A DNA stretch of 55,732 nt, from the NCBI RefSeq assembly GCF_002910915.1, contig NZ_NEUF01000057.1, forward strand, positions 1-55,732, in the 5' to 3' direction. Position 1 is the stretch's first letter. Every line of letters starts with the position of its first letter. A model generated the notes under the pieces. It was not told the DNA's origin and searched no databases. It saw nothing but the letters and a program-made list of their open reading frames with translations. The position numbers were made by a program, and so were the translations under genes. Shown here piece by piece: positions 18,888 through 25,903 of this stretch. The DNA is from Streptomyces sp. SM10. Lineage in GTDB: Bacteria; Actinomycetota; Actinomycetes; Streptomycetales; Streptomycetaceae.

Positions 18888-19889
18888 TCATGCGGCGTGT
18901 GTGGTCAGGAGGGCGCGCGCGGCGGCCAGGTCGTCCCGGATCCTGGCGGGGTCCGCCGGTCCGGCGGGCAGGAGCGGAAGCACCCTGCTGCGTCCGGTCA
19001 GAACCGCAGGGTGCCGCCGGGCGAGAGCGGTGAGTCCCCGGCCCGGCCCGCATTCGACGAGCTGCCGCCCGGCGCCGCCCAGCAGGTGCTCCAGCGCGGG
19101 CCAGAACCGCACCGTCGCCGCAGGCTGGGAGGACCACCAGGCGGGGTCCACGGCTTGGCCCGGGGTGAGGGGAGCGGCGGTGTATCCGGAGATCAGGGGA
19201 AGGGCGGGAGGCCGGGCCCCGACGGCGGCGAAGGCCGGCTCCGCGCGGGCCGAGAGGGCCGCGAGCACCGGGCTGTGGAAGGGCGTCGAGGACGGCACCG
19301 TCCGGCACACCAGCCCCTGCGCCCGCAGTGCCGCGGTGACCTGGCCGAGGTGGGGGTCGGGCCCGGCCAGAATCGTCTGACGCGGGGCGTTGTGGGCTCC
19401 GACCACCACGTCGTCGCGCAGGTAGGGCGTCAGCGTGTCGGGGGCTGCCGCCACCGCGACCATCCCCCCGGCCGGCCCGTCGGCGAGCCGGGTCACCCGG
19501 TCCCACATCAGACGGGCGGCGTCATGGACGGTGAACACCCCGGCCAGGACGGCTGCCGCCATCTCGCCGACGCTGTGGCCGAGCAGCACGGCCGGGCGCA
19601 CGCCCCACGACTCGACGGTCCGCCCGAGGGCGTAGTCGACCGTGAACAGCAGGATCTGCGACCTGGTGACGTGGTCCATCGGTACGGCGGGCCGTTCGCC
19701 CAGCCAGTCGTCGCGTATGTGTGCGCCCGGGGCGCCGAGAGCCCGGAACACCTCGTCCGCGGCATCGGTGAAGGTGTCGTCGTGTCCGTAGAGGCCGGTG
19801 GCCATGCCGGAGTGCTGAGCTCCCTGGCCCGGTAGCAGGAGAGCTACGGGCAGTGGCTCCACAGCCGCGCCCGGCGTCGGGTTCGTCAT
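18888..19889 (-). CDS. acyltransferase (malonyl-CoA:ACP transacylase fold)
   Basis: A 333-aa free-standing AT. The glutamine loop LLLPGQGAQHSGMA, the nucleophile elbow GHSVGE with Ser106, and a later FHSP histidine segment are intact. Type II clusters that use unusual starters often encode such an AT beside a KAS III-like gene, as DpsD beside DpsC in the daunorubicin cluster (from memory). Here the two are divergent neighbours sharing a 176-base promoter region. It may load or proofread the starter, or simply supply malonyl-ACP. The ATG has a strong GGGAGGGGG site. Confidence 0.9.
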   Translation of the reverse strand: MTNPTPGAAVEPLPVALLLPGQGAQHSGMATGLYGHDDTFTDAADEVFRALGAPGAHIRDDWLGERPAVPMDHVTRSQILLFTVDYALGRTVESWGVRPAVLLGHSVGEMAAAVLAGVFTVHDAARLMWDRVTRLADGPAGGMVAVAAAPDTLTPYLRDDVVVGAHNAPRQTILAGPDPHLGQVTAALRAQGLVCRTVPSSTPFHSPVLAALSARAEPAFAAVGARPPALPLISGYTAAPLTPGQAVDPAWWSSQPAATVRFWPALEHLLGGAGRQLVECGPGRGLTALARRHPAVLTGRSRVLPLLPAGPADPARIRDDLAAARALLTTHAA

Positions 19890-19961
19890 CGTTCCCCCTC
19901 CCGCGCGACCGCGCCGAGCGGTCCGCGCCCGCCGATCCTCGCGGGGCCCGCTACAGGCGCG

Positions 19962-20009
19962 CTCGACCGCCGATCGAGGTCCTCCAGCAATCCTCGATCG
20001 GCGGTCGAG
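19962..20009. repeat. perfect 18 bp inverted repeat in the divergent AT/KAS III promoter region
   Basis: Arms 19962-19979 and 19992-20009 are exact reverse complements around a 12-base spacer. Each arm itself contains two TCGA-type heptamers 11 bp apart, so the palindrome can be read as two SARP-type direct-repeat operators facing opposite ways. Because the flanking genes diverge, a terminator role is unlikely. Confidence 0.75.
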
Positions 20010-20025
20010 ACGCGGGCCGGACGAT
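19983..20025 (+). promoter_or_regulatory. candidate SARP-dependent promoter of the KAS III-like gene
   Basis: Three heptamers on the plus strand at exactly 11 bp intervals: TCCAGCA (19983), TCGATCG (19994) and TCGAGAC (20005). After an 8-base spacer comes GACGAT (20020-20025), a possible -10. This is the architecture known for ActII-ORF4 and DnrI sites (TCGAGCG/C-like repeats, 8 bp from the -10). The minus-strand side toward the AT gene has only two good heptamers and no clear -10. Confidence 0.6.
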
Positions 20026-20065
20026 CAGAGGGGCGCCCGTGGGTGCGGGCCCGGAGAGGATGTCC

Positions 20066-21097
20066 ATGAGGTGCGATCAGCTCTACATCGCCGCGCTCGG
20101 CAGCTGGCTGCCGCCCGCCGTGCCGGTGGCCGAGGCGGTGGCCCGCGGAGAGTGGGAACCGGCCGCGGCGGCGCGGAGCGGCATGCGGTCGGTGACCGTC
20201 TGCCAGGACGGCACCCTGGCACCCGCGGAAATGGCTGTGCGGGCCGCGGGACTCGCTCTGGAGCGCGCGGGTACGGACGGCTCGGATGTGCGGATGCTGC
20301 TGCACGCGAGCCTGTACGACCAGGGCAACGCTCTGTGGGGCACCGCGTCGTACGTACAGCGGCGTGCCGTCCGCTCCGGCTGCCCCGCGCTGGAGATCCG
20401 CCAGGTCTCCAACGGCGGGATGGCGGGTCTGCTGCTGGCTTCGGCGGTCCTGGCCCAGGGTGACGGGCAGGTGCTGCTCACCACCGCCGACCGGTTCTGC
20501 CCCCCGGGGTTCGACCGGTGGCACAGCGACCCGGGCACGGTCTACGCCGACGGCGGCACGGCGATGCTGCTCTCGGCGAGGGAGGGGTTCGCCCGGGTCC
20601 GCTCGCTGGCCGTGGTCTCGGACCCGGAGCTGGAGGGGATGCACAGGGAGGGCGACCCCTTCGGGGAGGCCCACAACGCCGCAGAGGGTGTTCTCGACCT
20701 GGAGGCGCACAAAAGGCGGTACGTGGCCCGGGCCGGGATGTCGTTCAGCGTGGCGCGGGTGGCGGCCGGACAGCGCGACGCCCTCAAGGAGGCTCTGGCG
20801 GACGCCGGGGTGGACGCCTCGGAGATCTCCCGGTGGGTGCTTCCGCACTTCGGGCGCCGCCGGCTGGAGACCAACTGCCTGCGCCCGCTGGGGATCGAGG
20901 TGGAGCGGACCACGTGGGACTTCAGCAGCCGGGTGGGACATCTGGGCGCGGGAGACCAGACCGCCGGCCTGGAACACCTGGTCCGTTCCGGCGCCCTCGG
21001 CCCCGGCGACCGCTGCGTCCTCATGGGCGTGGGCGCCGGATTCACCTGGTCATGCTCGGTGGTGGAGGTGCTGCACACACCCGTCCGGGACGTGTGA
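20066..21097 (+). CDS. KAS III-like priming enzyme with Ser nucleophile (DpsC type)
   Basis: A 343-aa thiolase-fold protein of the FabH family. The usual catalytic Cys is replaced by Ser115 (QVSNGGMAG), and the Asn of the FabH NTSA motif is replaced by His292 (RVGHLGAGD). Together with His193, the spacing closely matches the Ser118/His198/His297 triad I recall for DpsC, the propionyl-specific starter enzyme of daunorubicin synthesis. It therefore probably primes the PKS with a non-acetate acyl-CoA rather than making acetoacetyl-ACP. The second ATG (20066) sits 6 bases after GGAGAGG and is preferred to the ATG at 20060. A bidirectional terminator follows. Confidence 0.85.
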   Translation: MRCDQLYIAALGSWLPPAVPVAEAVARGEWEPAAAARSGMRSVTVCQDGTLAPAEMAVRAAGLALERAGTDGSDVRMLLHASLYDQGNALWGTASYVQRRAVRSGCPALEIRQVSNGGMAGLLLASAVLAQGDGQVLLTTADRFCPPGFDRWHSDPGTVYADGGTAMLLSAREGFARVRSLAVVSDPELEGMHREGDPFGEAHNAAEGVLDLEAHKRRYVARAGMSFSVARVAAGQRDALKEALADAGVDASEISRWVLPHFGRRRLETNCLRPLGIEVERTTWDFSSRVGHLGAGDQTAGLEHLVRSGALGPGDRCVLMGVGAGFTWSCSVVEVLHTPVRDV

Positions 21098-21113
21098 GAC
21101 CTCGTCGGACGGC

Positions 21114-21150
21114 GCAGCGGGGCGTCCCCGAAAGGGGGGCGCCCCGCTGC
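21114..21150. terminator. bidirectional terminator between the KAS III-like and AKR genes
   Basis: A 16 bp stem (one G-T wobble) with a GAAAG-like loop between two convergent genes; arms 21114-21129 and 21135-21150. Confidence 0.75.
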
Positions 21151-21166
21151 CGTGACGGCCGGAGAG

Positions 21167-22153
21167 TCAGCTCTGGTCGATCGTGCGCATGAAGTGCGCG
21201 GGGTAGCGCAGACCCGCGGTGGCACCGGTGGGGAAGAGACCGGAGAGCCGGGTGACCTCGTCGTCGGTCAGCCGCACGTCGACCGCCGAGACGTTCTGCT
21301 CCAGGTGGGAGGTGCGCCGGGTGCCGGGGATCGGCACGACGTCGCCGCCCTGGGCGAGCACCCAGGCCAGGGCGAGCTGGGTGAGGCTGATGCCCTTCTC
21401 CCGGGCCAGCTCCTCGACCGTACGCACCATACTGCGGTTGTGGTCGAAGTTCTCGCTCTGGAAGCGCGGGTGGTTGCGGCGCTGGTCGTCCGCGTCCAGG
21501 TCCTCCGCGCTGTCGAAGGCGCCGGTGAGGAAGCCGCGGCCGAGCGGGCTGTACGCCACGAAGCCGGTGCCGAGTTCACGGCAGGTGGGCAGGATCTCCG
21601 CCTCCACGTGCCGCTCCCAGAGCGAGTACTCGGTCTGCAGCGCCGCGATCGGGTGGACCGCGTTCGCCCGGCGCAGGGTGCGGGCGGAGACCTCGCAGAG
21701 TCCGATGTGCCGCACCTTGCCCTCGGCGACGAGCTCGCCCAGGGCTCCGACGGTCTCCTCGACGTCGACCTTCGGGTCGAGCCTGGCGAGGTAGTACAGG
21801 TCGATGTGATCCAGGCCCATGCGCTGGAGCGAGGCCTCGCATGCCTCGCGGACGTACGCCGGGCTGCCGTCGACGTAGGGCGGACCAGCCGCAGGACGCC
21901 GCATGCCGAACTTCGTGGCGACCACGGCCTCGTCCCGGCGGCCCTCGACCGCCTGGGCGACGATCTTCTCCGCGGTGCCCGGACCGTAGAAGTCAGCCGT
22001 GTCGATCAGACTGACCCCGAGGTCCAGCGCCCGGCGGATCGTGGCGACCGCCTCGTCCGTGTCCGCTGTGCCGTATGCACCGGCCATGCCCATGCAGCCG
22101 AGGCCGAGAGCCGAGACACCGAGGCCGGCGGCGCCGAGCTTCCTGTTCTCCAT
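21167..22153 (-). CDS. aldo/keto reductase lacking the usual catalytic His
   Basis: A 328-aa TIM-barrel AKR. D51 and Y56 (LIDTADFYG) and K81 (VVATKFG) of the catalytic tetrad are present, but the fourth position, normally His in a DLYYLHR segment, is Ala123 (LYYLARLDP). Everything else is ordinary, including the cofactor-end [15 protein letters not shown]. It could be a reductase with altered proton relay, or one that has lost carbonyl reduction. The start is the ATG 22151-22153 behind GGAAAGG. It has its own AT-rich promoter, so it may be an accessory gene of the cluster rather than part of the main operon. Confidence 0.85.
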   Translation of the reverse strand: MENRKLGAAGLGVSALGLGCMGMAGAYGTADTDEAVATIRRALDLGVSLIDTADFYGPGTAEKIVAQAVEGRRDEAVVATKFGMRRPAAGPPYVDGSPAYVREACEASLQRMGLDHIDLYYLARLDPKVDVEETVGALGELVAEGKVRHIGLCEVSARTLRRANAVHPIAALQTEYSLWERHVEAEILPTCRELGTGFVAYSPLGRGFLTGAFDSAEDLDADDQRRNHPRFQSENFDHNRSMVRTVEELAREKGISLTQLALAWVLAQGGDVVPIPGTRRTSHLEQNVSAVDVRLTDDEVTRLSGLFPTGATAGLRYPAHFMRTIDQS

Positions 22154-22248
22154 GAATGCCTTTCCATAGCCCGCCCGTCCGGGCGGTGCGGAGAGTTCCG
22201 GCGCCGAATGCGCCACGAGAGCCGCGAGTTCACGCTCGCGCCGTTCGA

Positions 22249-22277
22249 AATATAGCCGACTAACTAATGCCCTGACA
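22249..22277 (-). promoter_or_regulatory. probable promoter of the AKR gene
   Basis: On the minus strand, TGTCAG (22272-22277) and TATATT (22249-22254) are separated by 17 bases in an AT-rich island that stands out from its surroundings. The spacer holds TAGTTAGTCGGCTA, which could be a regulator site. Confidence 0.45.
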
Positions 22278-22325
22278 GGCGATCGCGCGGTACGGCAGAG
22301 CGTTGCCCGGGACGTCAGCCCCTGT

Positions 22326-23099
22326 TCATTCGTCCAGCAGCGCCACCACCCTCGACCACCCCGCGCCGGCCCCGGCGATCTTGACCGGAAGACAGCTGAC
22401 GGTGAATCCCGTCGACGCCGGGAGGTCCTGGAGGTTGGCCAGCCGTTCGAGCTGGCAGTACTCCTCCCGCCGCCCGGCGAAATGGGCGGGCCACAGCACA
22501 TCCTCGTCCCCGGTCCGGTGGTACTCCTGGATGATGTGGGTGAAGGGCGCGTCGAGACTGAAGGCGTCGGTCCCGATGACCCGCACTCCGAGGTCGAGCA
22601 GCAACCGGGTGGCCGGCCCGTCCAGACCGGTGAACTCCGTGAAGTACTCGGGTTTGCCGAGGTGCTGGTCGGCGCCGGTGTGCAGCAGCACCACGTCCAT
22701 CGGCCTGGGTCTGCGCCCGACCCGTTCGAACTCCCGCTCCAGGTGCTCGACTCCGGCCGCCCCCGTACCGACGCCCCGCAGGTCCAGGACCATGCCGGGC
22801 CGCACGAACCAGTCCAGCGGCATCAGGTCGATCGTCCGGGGCGTGTGGTCCCCCTCCGGGGGCCCGTAGTGCGCGGGGGCGTCCACGTGGGTACCGGTGT
22901 GGGCGGTGAGCGTGAGGTAGTCGTTGGTCAGAAAGGCACCGCCCGGGAAGACGGCGGGGTCCAGCTCCAGTCCGAAGTGCTGCTTCATCTCGTCCCGGAC
23001 GTGGACGGCGGCCTCCTGTGCGTCGAGCACCCGGTGCACCACTTCGTCCGGTTCCCAGAACGACGCGTCGATGGGCGAGGACAGATCGATGATCCTCAT
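22326..23099 (-). CDS. PF04199-type polyketide cyclase
   Basis: A 257-aa member of the putative cyclase/kynurenine formamidase-like family. The metal-binding [13 protein letters not shown] motif (about residues 70-82) is intact, with a later [17 protein letters not shown] region. I recall the aromatic-polyketide cyclases OxyN and MtmX as having nearly the same N-terminal sequence ([15 protein letters not shown]); the DpsY/AknW cyclases of anthracycline pathways may belong here too. It probably closes a later ring after the di-domain aromatase has formed the first. The ATG overlaps the flavin monooxygenase stop (ATGA), and it is the last gene of the KR-led operon. Confidence 0.88.
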   Translation of the reverse strand: MRIIDLSSPIDASFWEPDEVVHRVLDAQEAAVHVRDEMKQHFGLELDPAVFPGGAFLTNDYLTLTAHTGTHVDAPAHYGPPEGDHTPRTIDLMPLDWFVRPGMVLDLRGVGTGAAGVEHLEREFERVGRRPRPMDVVLLHTGADQHLGKPEYFTEFTGLDGPATRLLLDLGVRVIGTDAFSLDAPFTHIIQEYHRTGDEDVLWPAHFAGRREEYCQLERLANLQDLPASTGFTVSCLPVKIAGAGAGWSRVVALLDE

Positions 23100-24349
23100 G
23101 CTCCGGCAGCCTCTCCGTGGATGGGTTCCGCAGTGCCGAACAGGTCCGAGCGCACCGCGATCGGACGGGCGCCGAACGCGATGGCGCGCAGGATCTTCCC
23201 GTAGAGCGGGGTATGGGCGAGGGCGCGTGCCGCCAGGGGCCTGACCGCACCCGCCAGCCTGCTGCCACCGCCGAGCATCGCCTTGCTCTGCCTGGCCTGG
23301 AGTGTGAAGACCTTCTCGATGTCCTTCCTGCGCTCGGGCACCCACTGCGAGAGCCGCGCCTCGCCGAAGTCACCGCGGTCCAGGGCGCTCATCAGTACGG
23401 GATGCAGCAGAGCGGCGTCCTGCAGGGCGAGGTTGATGCCCTGCGCCCCGATCGGGCTGTGGGTGTGCGCGCTGTCCCCGAGCAGGACCAGCCCGTCCCC
23501 GGCCCACCGGGTGGCGTAGCCGGAGAAGACGTCGAGCAGTGTCAGGTCGCTGAGCTCCTTGACCTGTTCCAGCACCTGGTCGGCGTAGTCGGGCACCGCC
23601 CGGGCGATCCGCGACCGCAGCTTTTCCACGCCCTCCTCAGCGATCTGCCGGTAGCCGTTGTGCGGGAGGGTCCATCCGATCTGCACGCAGTCGGGGTACG
23701 AGTCGTAGATGAGCACCGGGGTGTCCCCGGTGCGGTGCACCCGCACCGAGCGGTCTGCCCGGCCTCCGGCCGCCACCCGGAACCACAGGATGTCGTGCGC
23801 GAAGGTGTCGAGCCGGTGCTGCTCGATCCCCGCCAGTCGGCGGGTCTTGGAGTAACGGCCATCCGCGGCGACGGTGACGGGCGCGGTGACCCGGCGCCGC
23901 CGCTCCCCCTGACCGCATACGACGCCGGTGACGGTGGTCCCCTCACGCACCAGCTCCCGGATGCCGCAACCCTCCAGGTAGGTGAAGCCCTGGTGCCGGG
24001 AACAGGAGTCGAACAGCTCGGTCAGCAGGTGTCGCTGCGGCAGGCTGAGCAGGAACCCGTAGGGCGGCGGCAGCGTGCCGTAGTCGATGTCCATCAACAG
24101 GCGTTCGTTCTCCACGAGCTGGAACCGGCCGAGCTCGTAGCCGCCGCGGGCTCGTGCCCCTGCGAGCACCCCGAGGTCGTCGAGCAGTGTCATCGCTCCG
24201 GGCTGGAGGATCTCGCCGCGGTACTCGCGATCGAAGGAGCGGTTGCGGTCCAGGACGGTGACCCGGGCTCCCGAACGCAGCATCAGCAGGGCCAGTGTCA
24301 GGCCGGCCGGGCCCGCGCCGACGACGCAGACGTCAGTGGTGATGTCCAT
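23096..24349 (-). CDS. FAD-dependent aromatic monooxygenase (group A, PHBH fold)
   Basis: A 417-aa flavoprotein hydroxylase. It has the Rossmann VVGAGPAGLTLAL, the DG motif (AADGRYSKTRR) that contacts NAD(P)H, and the FAD-binding LLGDSAHTHSPIGAQG near residue 290. The length fits the shorter UbiH/PHBH-like class rather than the ~530-aa RdmE/DnrF class, so it probably hydroxylates an aromatic ring or epoxidises an intermediate. I start at the ATG 24347-24349 because GAGGGG lies six bases upstream; the ATG two codons earlier abuts the ribosome site. It follows the FabL-like gene with a 10-base gap. Confidence 0.88.
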   Translation of the reverse strand: MDITTDVCVVGAGPAGLTLALLMLRSGARVTVLDRNRSFDREYRGEILQPGAMTLLDDLGVLAGARARGGYELGRFQLVENERLLMDIDYGTLPPPYGFLLSLPQRHLLTELFDSCSRHQGFTYLEGCGIRELVREGTTVTGVVCGQGERRRRVTAPVTVAADGRYSKTRRLAGIEQHRLDTFAHDILWFRVAAGGRADRSVRVHRTGDTPVLIYDSYPDCVQIGWTLPHNGYRQIAEEGVEKLRSRIARAVPDYADQVLEQVKELSDLTLLDVFSGYATRWAGDGLVLLGDSAHTHSPIGAQGINLALQDAALLHPVLMSALDRGDFGEARLSQWVPERRKDIEKVFTLQARQSKAMLGGGSRLAGAVRPLAARALAHTPLYGKILRAIAFGARPIAVRSDLFGTAEPIHGEAAGA

Positions 24350-24359
24350 GGCCATCCCC

Positions 24360-25139
24360 TCAGGCCCGCAGGCCCAGACCGCCATCGGCCACGATGACCT
24401 GCCCCTGGATCCAGGCGGCCTCCGGCGCGCACAGCAGGGCGATCACATCGGCGACGTCCTCGGGCCGGGTGAGACGCCCGTTGGGGGTACGGGCGGCGAG
24501 CAGCCCCGCGATGGCCGGGTTGGAGGTGTGCTCCCCCTTGTCGAGGAGATGGGTGGAGACCGCGTTGACGGTGATGCCGAACGGCGCGAGGTCGACGGCG
24601 AGGTAGCGCACCAGGTTCTCCAGGGCCGCCTTGGCGACACCGGTCGCCAGGTAGTGCGGGATCACCTCGAAGGCCCCGTTGCCGGAGACCGCGATGATCC
24701 GGCCGCCCTCCGGCATCAGCTTGGCGAGGCCGGCGGCTCCGTGCAGCAGAGGGTTCAGCGCGAGGGCGATCTCGTCGAAGAGCGGGGTCACCTCCGGGGC
24801 CACCGGCAGCATCGGATGCATGGTGGCGGCGTTGTGCACGAGGATGTCCAGCTGCCCGTGCTCGTCGCGTACACGGTCCAGGAGCCCTGTGAGGAACTCC
24901 TCGGACCGGATGTCCCCCTTGACCGGGGTGGTGCTGCCCGGGAGGTCCGACACCGCCTCGACCGCCTCGGCGGCGGCGTCGTCGTCGTGGGCGTAGTTGA
25001 GGTAGACGTGGCAGCCGCCGGCGCGCAGCCGCTGGGCGACTGCCCTGCCGAGGCCGCGGGAGGCGCCGGTGACCAGTGCGATCCGGCCGTCCGGGAACAG
25101 TCCGGGACGGGGGGTGTGGTGCGCGAGTGGTGCGTTCAT
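24360..25139 (-). CDS. SDR with FabL-type Y-x6-K active site (enoyl-reductase-like)
   Basis: A 259-aa NAD(P)-dependent short-chain dehydrogenase (VTGASRGLG at 23-31). Instead of the Y-xxx-K pair of ketoreductases it has Tyr163-x6-Lys170 in PHYLATGVAKAALE, the spacing of enoyl-ACP reductases. The segment through NLVRYLAVDL and NAVS closely resembles Bacillus FabL as I remember it. It may reduce an enoyl or quinone-methide-like double bond on the starter or on the polyketide. Such an enzyme is unusual in an aromatic type II cluster. The ATG at 25137-25139 fits the family N-terminus; 23 bases separate it from the previous SDR. Confidence 0.82.
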   Translation of the reverse strand: MNAPLAHHTPRPGLFPDGRIALVTGASRGLGRAVAQRLRAGGCHVYLNYAHDDDAAAEAVEAVSDLPGSTTPVKGDIRSEEFLTGLLDRVRDEHGQLDILVHNAATMHPMLPVAPEVTPLFDEIALALNPLLHGAAGLAKLMPEGGRIIAVSGNGAFEVIPHYLATGVAKAALENLVRYLAVDLAPFGITVNAVSTHLLDKGEHTSNPAIAGLLAARTPNGRLTRPEDVADVIALLCAPEAAWIQGQVIVADGGLGLRA

Positions 25140-25162
25140 GCTGGGTGACCGCCTTCGTGTGG

Positions 25163-25903
25163 TCAGGGCCGCCCGCCGTTGACCACCTGGAGGTGGCCGT
25201 TGACGGGGCTGGACAGTTCGGAGGCGAGCGCGACGACGCATCCCGCCACTTCGTCGGGCGTGTTCGGCATGACGCCGGGGCCCAGGGGGCCGGGGTGCGG
25301 GACGCCGGGCTCCTGCACCGGTCCGGGCGCGACGCAGTTGACCCGGACGCCCTGGCCTGCGAGGTCGTGGGCCAGGGCCAGCGTCAGCCCCGCGACTCCC
25401 GCCTTCGCCGCGCACAGGTGGGCGGCGGCCGGCCGGCCACGGACCCCGGCGAGTGAGGACAGGAGCACGACCCGGCCCCGGCCGGACGCCACGAGCAGGG
25501 GGAGCGCGGTGGTGACCAGGGTGTGCACGGCCACCAGATCGGTCTCCAGCACCGCGCGGAACTCCGAGGCCGTCAGTGCCGCGGCCGGCCTGGGTTGTCC
25601 GTCGTATCCGGTGACGCAGTTCACCAGGACGCCCAGCCGGTCCACGCCGGCGGCATCGAGTCCCGCGCGCAGCGCCTGCGGCCCGTCGGGCGAGGTCAGG
25701 TCGGCGGTGACCGGATGCGCGCGTACGCCGTGTGCGGCAGCGAGAGCCTCGGCCAGCGCGCCGGTGCTCTTGTCGTGCCGGCCGTGCACCACGAGCTCGG
25801 CGCCCCGCGCGGCGAAGGCGTGCGCCACTGCGCCGCCCACCCGGCCGGTCGCCCCGGCGACCAGGACCGGGACGCCCTCCAGGCCGAGCGGGTCAGTGCT
25901 CAA
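25163..25903 (-). CDS. SDR-family protein without catalytic Tyr
   Basis: A Rossmann protein of about 246 aa with the cofactor motif VAGATGRVGGA (15-25) and a SDR-type Ser at 149/150 (VLLSSLAG). The Tyr that should lie four residues before Lys167 is Leu163 (AHLCAAKAGV), and His162 is adjacent. It may use another acid, act as a non-reducing SDR, or be a partner subunit. The start is probably the TTG at 25901-25903, overlapping the end of the ligase-ABM gene by 11 bases; a GTG at 25948 is the alternative. It lies in the KR-led operon between the ligase-ABM and FabL-like genes. Confidence 0.75.
   Translation of the reverse strand: MSTDPLGLEGVPVLVAGATGRVGGAVAHAFAARGAELVVHGRHDKSTGALAEALAAAHGVRAHPVTADLTSPDGPQALRAGLDAAGVDRLGVLVNCVTGYDGQPRPAAALTASEFRAVLETDLVAVHTLVTTALPLLVASGRGRVVLLSSLAGVRGRPAAAHLCAAKAGVAGLTLALAHDLAGQGVRVNCVAPGPVQEPGVPHPGPLGPGVMPNTPDEVAGCVVALASELSSPVNGHLQVVNGGRP

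Noticed and set aside
20066..21097. Annotation as a standard FabH (acetoacetyl-ACP synthase)
   Set aside because: The Cys nucleophile and the Asn of the triad are absent.
21167..22501. A longer form of the aldo/keto reductase
   Set aside because: The family N-terminus MENRKLG begins at 22153 with a good ribosome site; the upstream codons are low-complexity Arg/Gly.
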